From Sulfurospirillum sp. UBA1314 (GTDB lineage: Bacteria > Campylobacterota > Campylobacteria > Campylobacterales > Sulfurospirillaceae), in the NCBI GenBank assembly GCA_002307095.1, contig DBTO01000261.1:1-7656 (forward strand): DNA of 7,656 bases. The letters are read 5' to 3'. Shown piece after piece: positions 5,001 through 7,656 of this stretch (positions are counted from its first letter, which is position 1; each line of letters begins with the position of its first letter). Below the pieces are notes generated by a model. That model had not been told where the DNA came from. It worked only from the letters and a program-made list of their open reading frames with translations, and did no database searches. The translations under genes were made by a program, and so were the position numbers.

Positions 5001-7307
5001 ATGACGGGCATCACGTATTCAAAAATTGCTCTAGGTTTGGTCTTATATTCAAGCTTATACGCGCAGAGTTTTAGTGTGGAGAAACAGAGCTTGGAAGAGG
5101 CGATCAAGAAAATCGCCATAGAGTCGCATATGCCCTACATTGCCGATGGTAAATTGCTTCAAGGCAAAATGGCGCCTAAAATAGACGCGATTGAAGGGGT
5201 CAAAAATGCCCTCGATAAATTACTTCAAGGCACAGAACTTGAAGCGGTCATCGAAAATGATACGATCATTATTCGAGAAAAAAATTCCAATGTTGCACTG
5301 GATGCCATTACGATTCATGCCGCAGAACAGTCATCGGTAACGGAGGGAACAGGCTCTTACACGACTCCTCAAACGAGTACTGCCACGAAACTAACCCTTT
5401 CACTCCGCGAAACACCTCAAACCGTGCACGTTGTGACACGCCAAACGATGGATGACTTTGGGCTTAACGATATGAAAAGTGTTCTTGCCTTAACACCCAG
5501 CGTGTCAACCACCACAGCAGACAGCGATCGCAACAACTATATCTCCCGTGGTTATGCGATGCAAGTGCAATACGACGGCATGCCTTCAGGCTCAGGCATT
5601 GACGGAGGTGTGGTGACGGCACCTGATGGTGCCATTATTGATCATACTGAAGTGCTCATTGGCGCTTCTGGGCTGCTTAATGGTGCAGGAGAGCCTGGTG
5701 GTGTGGTGAACATTGTTCGTAAACGCCCCACAGCGGAGTCCTCTGCTTCTGTGGAAGCCAGTGTAGGTTCATGGGATACCCATCGCGTCGTGGCAGATGC
5801 CTCAGGTGCGCTTAATGAGTCTAAAAGCGTGCGTGCGCGCGTCGTGGCAGTAGGCGAAGAGTATGACTCGTTTCGTGATTATATTGGAGGGAAAAAGCAG
5901 GCATTTTACGGCATTGTCGAAGCGGATGTGAGCGAGAGTACGATGCTCAGCGCTATGGTCTATTACCAAAATATTTACGATACCACGGCAGATCGTAATG
6001 GACTTCCAATCGCCAATGATGGCAGTGATTTGCATTGGAGTCGCTCCACGTTTCTTGCTCCTGATTGGAATAAATGGGATAAAGAGAGTTTAACAACGGT
6101 CGTAAAGTTAGATCAAGAACTTCCTAAGGACTGGAAACTCAAACTCTCCGCTTCGCGTATGAAAGCCGATGCCGATTGGCTCTTTGGCAATTATTATAAT
6201 TTTGACTCCGACACAGGAAATGCTGTATTTTACCGTTGGGGACAAGAGACCGAAGAGGTCAGTCGCGATGTTGACCTCTTTCTCTCAGGACCAGTGAATT
6301 TTCTTGGTAGAGAGCATGAATTCATCTTTGGCGGAAATTGGTCCAAACGTACATGGGACAATACAAATTATGATGATAGTACTTATATCGCTACCAATCT
6401 TTATACCTTTGATCCAACCACCAGCATTCCGTACCCCAACCTTGTTTTAAGCGGGACGGGATCCATCGTCACAAAACAAGAAGGGATCTACAGTGCCGCA
6501 CGTTTGAGTCTGAGTGACTCTGTGAAGCTCATCGTTGGAAGTCGTGCCAGTTGGTATAACTATGCGTATAGCGACTCAGATGGTTATGATGAGCGAATGA
6601 AGGCAGATGGTGAATTAACACCTTATGCTGGGTTAGTCTATACCATCAACGATTGGGCAAGTGCGTATATCAGTTATGCCGATATTTTTAATCCACAATC
6701 GGTTAAAAGCTCCAGTGGAAGTTTATTGGACCCCGAAGTGGGGAAAAGTTATGAGGCAGGTGTGAAAGGGGAATTTTTGGGTGGCAAACTCAACACGTCG
6801 TTTGCACTGTTTAAAATCATCAAAGAGAATGAAGCCATTTTGGATGAAAGTGTACCGTATGATGCCAATAATATTTGCAAAGGGTACTGCTACAACGCAA
6901 GTGGCACCACCGAAACCAAGGGATTTGATATTGGCTTCTCCGGTGAAATCTTGGAAAATTGGAATGTGTTAGGCGGTTATACACAGTACCAAAAAGAGAG
7001 CTTTGATGCAACGATTAAAATCTTTAAGATCGCAAGTACGTACTTTATGCCAACCCTTCAGACAACCTTGGGTGCAAGCCTTGATGCGGCAACGAAAACC
7101 GTTGGATCGTGGGGACAAACGGTCGATGATCGCACCTTAGTGGGTCTCTTTGCGAAGTACCAAGTCAATAAAAATCTCTATGTCAAACTCAATGTGGAAA
7201 ATCTCTTCGATGAGACTTACTATGCCAATGCGATTGATTCAGGGTATGGTCATCTCTACTATGGCGATCCGCGCAGTGTCACCCTGAGTATGAAATACAC
7301 CTTCTAA
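5001..7307 (+). CDS. TonB-dependent siderophore receptor with STN signalling domain (FpvA/FoxA type)
   Basis: A 768-residue outer-membrane transporter that takes up a ferric siderophore with energy from TonB-ExbBD and signals its occupancy to the FecR-like protein. A signal peptide is visible (1-21, likely cut after LYA). The periplasmic STN domain (about 24-93) follows, starting FSVEKQSLEEAIKKIA. A TonB-box candidate is DAITIH (101-106). The plug begins with the transducer-class signature TEGTGSYTT (114-122), STATKLTLSLRETPQTV and VTRQTMDDFGL, continues with RNNYISRGY and ends with ASGLLNGAGEPGGVVNIVRKRP (222-243, read as the plug-end motif). The beta-barrel (about 247-768) ends SVTLSMKYTF with the terminal Phe needed for barrel assembly. 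Length is near that of FpvA. AGGAG at 4991-4995 sets the start. C626 and C630 lie close together in a probable outer loop and may pair. The plug signature points to hydroxamate or pyoverdine-like ligands, but the substrate cannot be named. Confidence 0.94.
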   Translation: MTGITYSKIALGLVLYSSLYAQSFSVEKQSLEEAIKKIAIESHMPYIADGKLLQGKMAPKIDAIEGVKNALDKLLQGTELEAVIENDTIIIREKNSNVALDAITIHAAEQSSVTEGTGSYTTPQTSTATKLTLSLRETPQTVHVVTRQTMDDFGLNDMKSVLALTPSVSTTTADSDRNNYISRGYAMQVQYDGMPSGSGIDGGVVTAPDGAIIDHTEVLIGASGLLNGAGEPGGVVNIVRKRPTAESSASVEASVGSWDTHRVVADASGALNESKSVRARVVAVGEEYDSFRDYIGGKKQAFYGIVEADVSESTMLSAMVYYQNIYDTTADRNGLPIANDGSDLHWSRSTFLAPDWNKWDKESLTTVVKLDQELPKDWKLKLSASRMKADADWLFGNYYNFDSDTGNAVFYRWGQETEEVSRDVDLFLSGPVNFLGREHEFIFGGNWSKRTWDNTNYDDSTYIATNLYTFDPTTSIPYPNLVLSGTGSIVTKQEGIYSAARLSLSDSVKLIVGSRASWYNYAYSDSDGYDERMKADGELTPYAGLVYTINDWASAYISYADIFNPQSVKSSSGSLLDPEVGKSYEAGVKGEFLGGKLNTSFALFKIIKENEAILDESVPYDANNICKGYCYNASGTTETKGFDIGFSGEILENWNVLGGYTQYQKESFDATIKIFKIASTYFMPTLQTTLGASLDAATKTVGSWGQTVDDRTLVGLFAKYQVNKNLYVKLNVENLFDETYYANAIDSGYGHLYYGDPRSVTLSMKYTF

Positions 7308-7334
7308 AAAAGTGCCTAAAGAGCCATTTTCTTC

Positions 7335-7385
7335 TTTACATGTAAGGTTTTTGAAGCCCAAAAGCCTTTACATGTAAAAATTTTT
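7335..7385 (+). terminator. Intrinsic terminator after the receptor gene
   Basis: A long hairpin begins 28 bases after the stop. The inner stem is GGTTTTTG (7346-7353) with CAAAAGCC (7359-7366), one G-T pair and loop AAGCC. It extends outward through TTTACATGTAA (7335-7345) paired with TTTACATGTAAA (7367-7378), with one bulged T, for about 19 pairs. Five T residues follow at 7381-7385. The outer stem contains two copies of the palindromic word also seen after kdpE. It should end the receptor transcript. Confidence 0.75.
7367..7378. repeat. Palindromic word TTTACATGTAAA, copies 2 and 3 (7335-7346 and 7367-7378)
   Basis: The second copy at 7367-7378 is an exact match to 3400-3411; the copy at 7335-7346 differs only in its last base (G). 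Because the word is self-complementary, the two neighbours can pair with each other and so form the outer stem of the terminator at 7335-7385. Confidence 0.6.
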
Positions 7386-7410
7386 CATTGTTACCCACTG
7401 TTTACCGCAT

Positions 7411-7426
7411 CGGTGATAGGATTGCT
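7411..7426 (+). promoter_or_regulatory. Possible sigma-54-type -24/-12 element
   Basis: CGGTGATAGGATTGCT has GG at 7412-7413 and TTGC at 7422-7425 with the exact GG-N10-GC spacing of sigma-54 promoters. The CACG part of the consensus is absent, so this is a partial match. It lies about 37 bases before the next start codon, a suitable distance. Sigma-54 serves flagellar and other genes in epsilonproteobacteria; a chance match is quite possible. Confidence 0.25.
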
Positions 7427-7428
7427 AC

Positions 7429-7441
7429 TGGGAAATTCCCA
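7429..7441. promoter_or_regulatory. 13-base palindrome in the leader of the last gene
   Basis: TGGGAA-A-TTCCCA is a perfect 6-1-6 palindrome just after the possible -12 element and 9 bases before the ribosome site. A one-base centre suits a protein operator rather than an RNA loop. No regulator is identified. Confidence 0.3.
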
Positions 7442-7462
7442 AGCCAAAAAAAGGAGGAGATG

Positions 7463-7656
7463 ATGACGATAAGTTCAAATTCTCTCTACGAAACGTCTTT
7501 GTACGGTTCGTATGGCAGCAGCAGTAGCAGTAGTACCAGTTCGAGTGTATCAGATTTCGCAGAAGCGTTGCTTCCTTCTATGGATACTTATTCGCTCGGG
7601 TCTATTGATAGTGCTGAGTTTAGCAGTGCAGCTCTTTCGTTGTCGCACAGTGCAGG
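7463..7656 (+). CDS. Ser-rich protein with EF-hand-like loop (partial, cut by window end)
   Basis: The open frame runs from ATG to the window edge (64 codons plus two bases) without a stop. A strong ribosome site GGAGG (7453-7457) stands 5 bases before the ATG at 7463; the ATG at 7460, in the same frame, is only 2 bases away and less likely. The protein begins MTISSNSLYETSLYGSYG, then a serine tract (19-28, mostly AGC/AGT codons), then DFAEALLPSM and an EF-hand-like loop from D41 to E52 (DTYSLGSIDSAE). That loop keeps D1, G6, I8, D9 and E12 but has Y and L at the calcium-liganding positions 3 and 5. There is no signal peptide or membrane segment in this part. The EF-hand idea rests on one weak motif; other loops may lie beyond the edge. 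Function unknown. It sits after a terminator with its own leader, so it is not part of the receptor operon. Confidence 0.65.
   Translation, partial: MTISSNSLYETSLYGSYGSSSSSSTSSSVSDFAEALLPSMDTYSLGSIDSAEFSSAALSLSHSA

Noticed and set aside
6781..6972. Plus-strand 63-codon frame inside the receptor gene
   Set aside because: It is a second frame within well-matching receptor barrel sequence, with no ribosome site or family resemblance.
7386..7459. Known riboswitch in the leader of the last gene
   Set aside because: The leader is only about 70 bases and I see no conserved core of the c-di-GMP, TPP, SAM, cobalamin or preQ1 classes.
7460..7462. ATG at 7460 as the start of the last gene
   Set aside because: In frame, but only 2 bases from GGAGG; the next ATG at 7463 has a more usual 5-base spacer.
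7517..7546. AGC/AGT triplet tract as a phase-variation repeat
   Set aside because: The unit is three bases and imperfect, so slippage would change serine number but not the reading frame; not an on/off switch.

Overview
The window reads as a compact, moderately AT-rich bacterial chromosome segment with every recognised gene on the + strand. Protein style, strong purine-rich ribosome sites and AT-rich promoters with a -10 but no clear -35 suggest a Campylobacterota (epsilonproteobacterial) organism, and Sulfurospirillum or a close relative is my best guess. That assignment is inference from protein style, not from a marker gene.

Region 1 (3-3379) holds kdpD and kdpE, the potassium-sensing histidine kinase and its OmpR-type response regulator, overlapping by one base. 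The kdpFABC pump genes would be expected just upstream, outside the window. The kinase keeps its Walker A site, phospho-accepting His, N box and G2 box, but its G1 box is strongly degenerate.

Region 2 (3380-7385) is a complete cell-surface signalling module for iron-chelate uptake. It comprises a FecI-type ECF sigma factor (3479-3961), a FecR-type membrane anti-sigma/sigma regulator (3958-4905, 4-base overlap) and an FpvA/FoxA-type TonB-dependent receptor carrying an N-terminal STN signalling domain (5001-7307). By analogy with Fec and Fpv systems, a loaded receptor would signal through its STN domain to the periplasmic part of FecR, which would release or activate the sigma factor to transcribe the receptor gene. 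Each transcription unit is preceded by a long near-perfect palindrome overlapping a candidate -10 element: 3438-3468 before the sigma gene and 4951-4981 before the receptor. Both look like repressor operators, and Fur is the obvious candidate for the first. A long hairpin followed by a T-run closes the receptor gene; its stem contains two copies of a palindromic word, TTTACATGTAAA, that also occurs after kdpE.

Region 3 (7386-7656) is a short leader with a sigma-54-like element and a 13-base palindrome, then the first 64 codons of a serine-rich protein with one degenerate EF-hand-like loop, cut by the window edge.

Nothing here is clearly a new system. The most unusual items are the degenerate KdpD G1 box, the paired operator palindromes, the recurrent TTTACATGTAAA word and the truncated Ser-rich ORF. 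No RNA genes, CRISPR array, insertion sequence or attachment site was seen.
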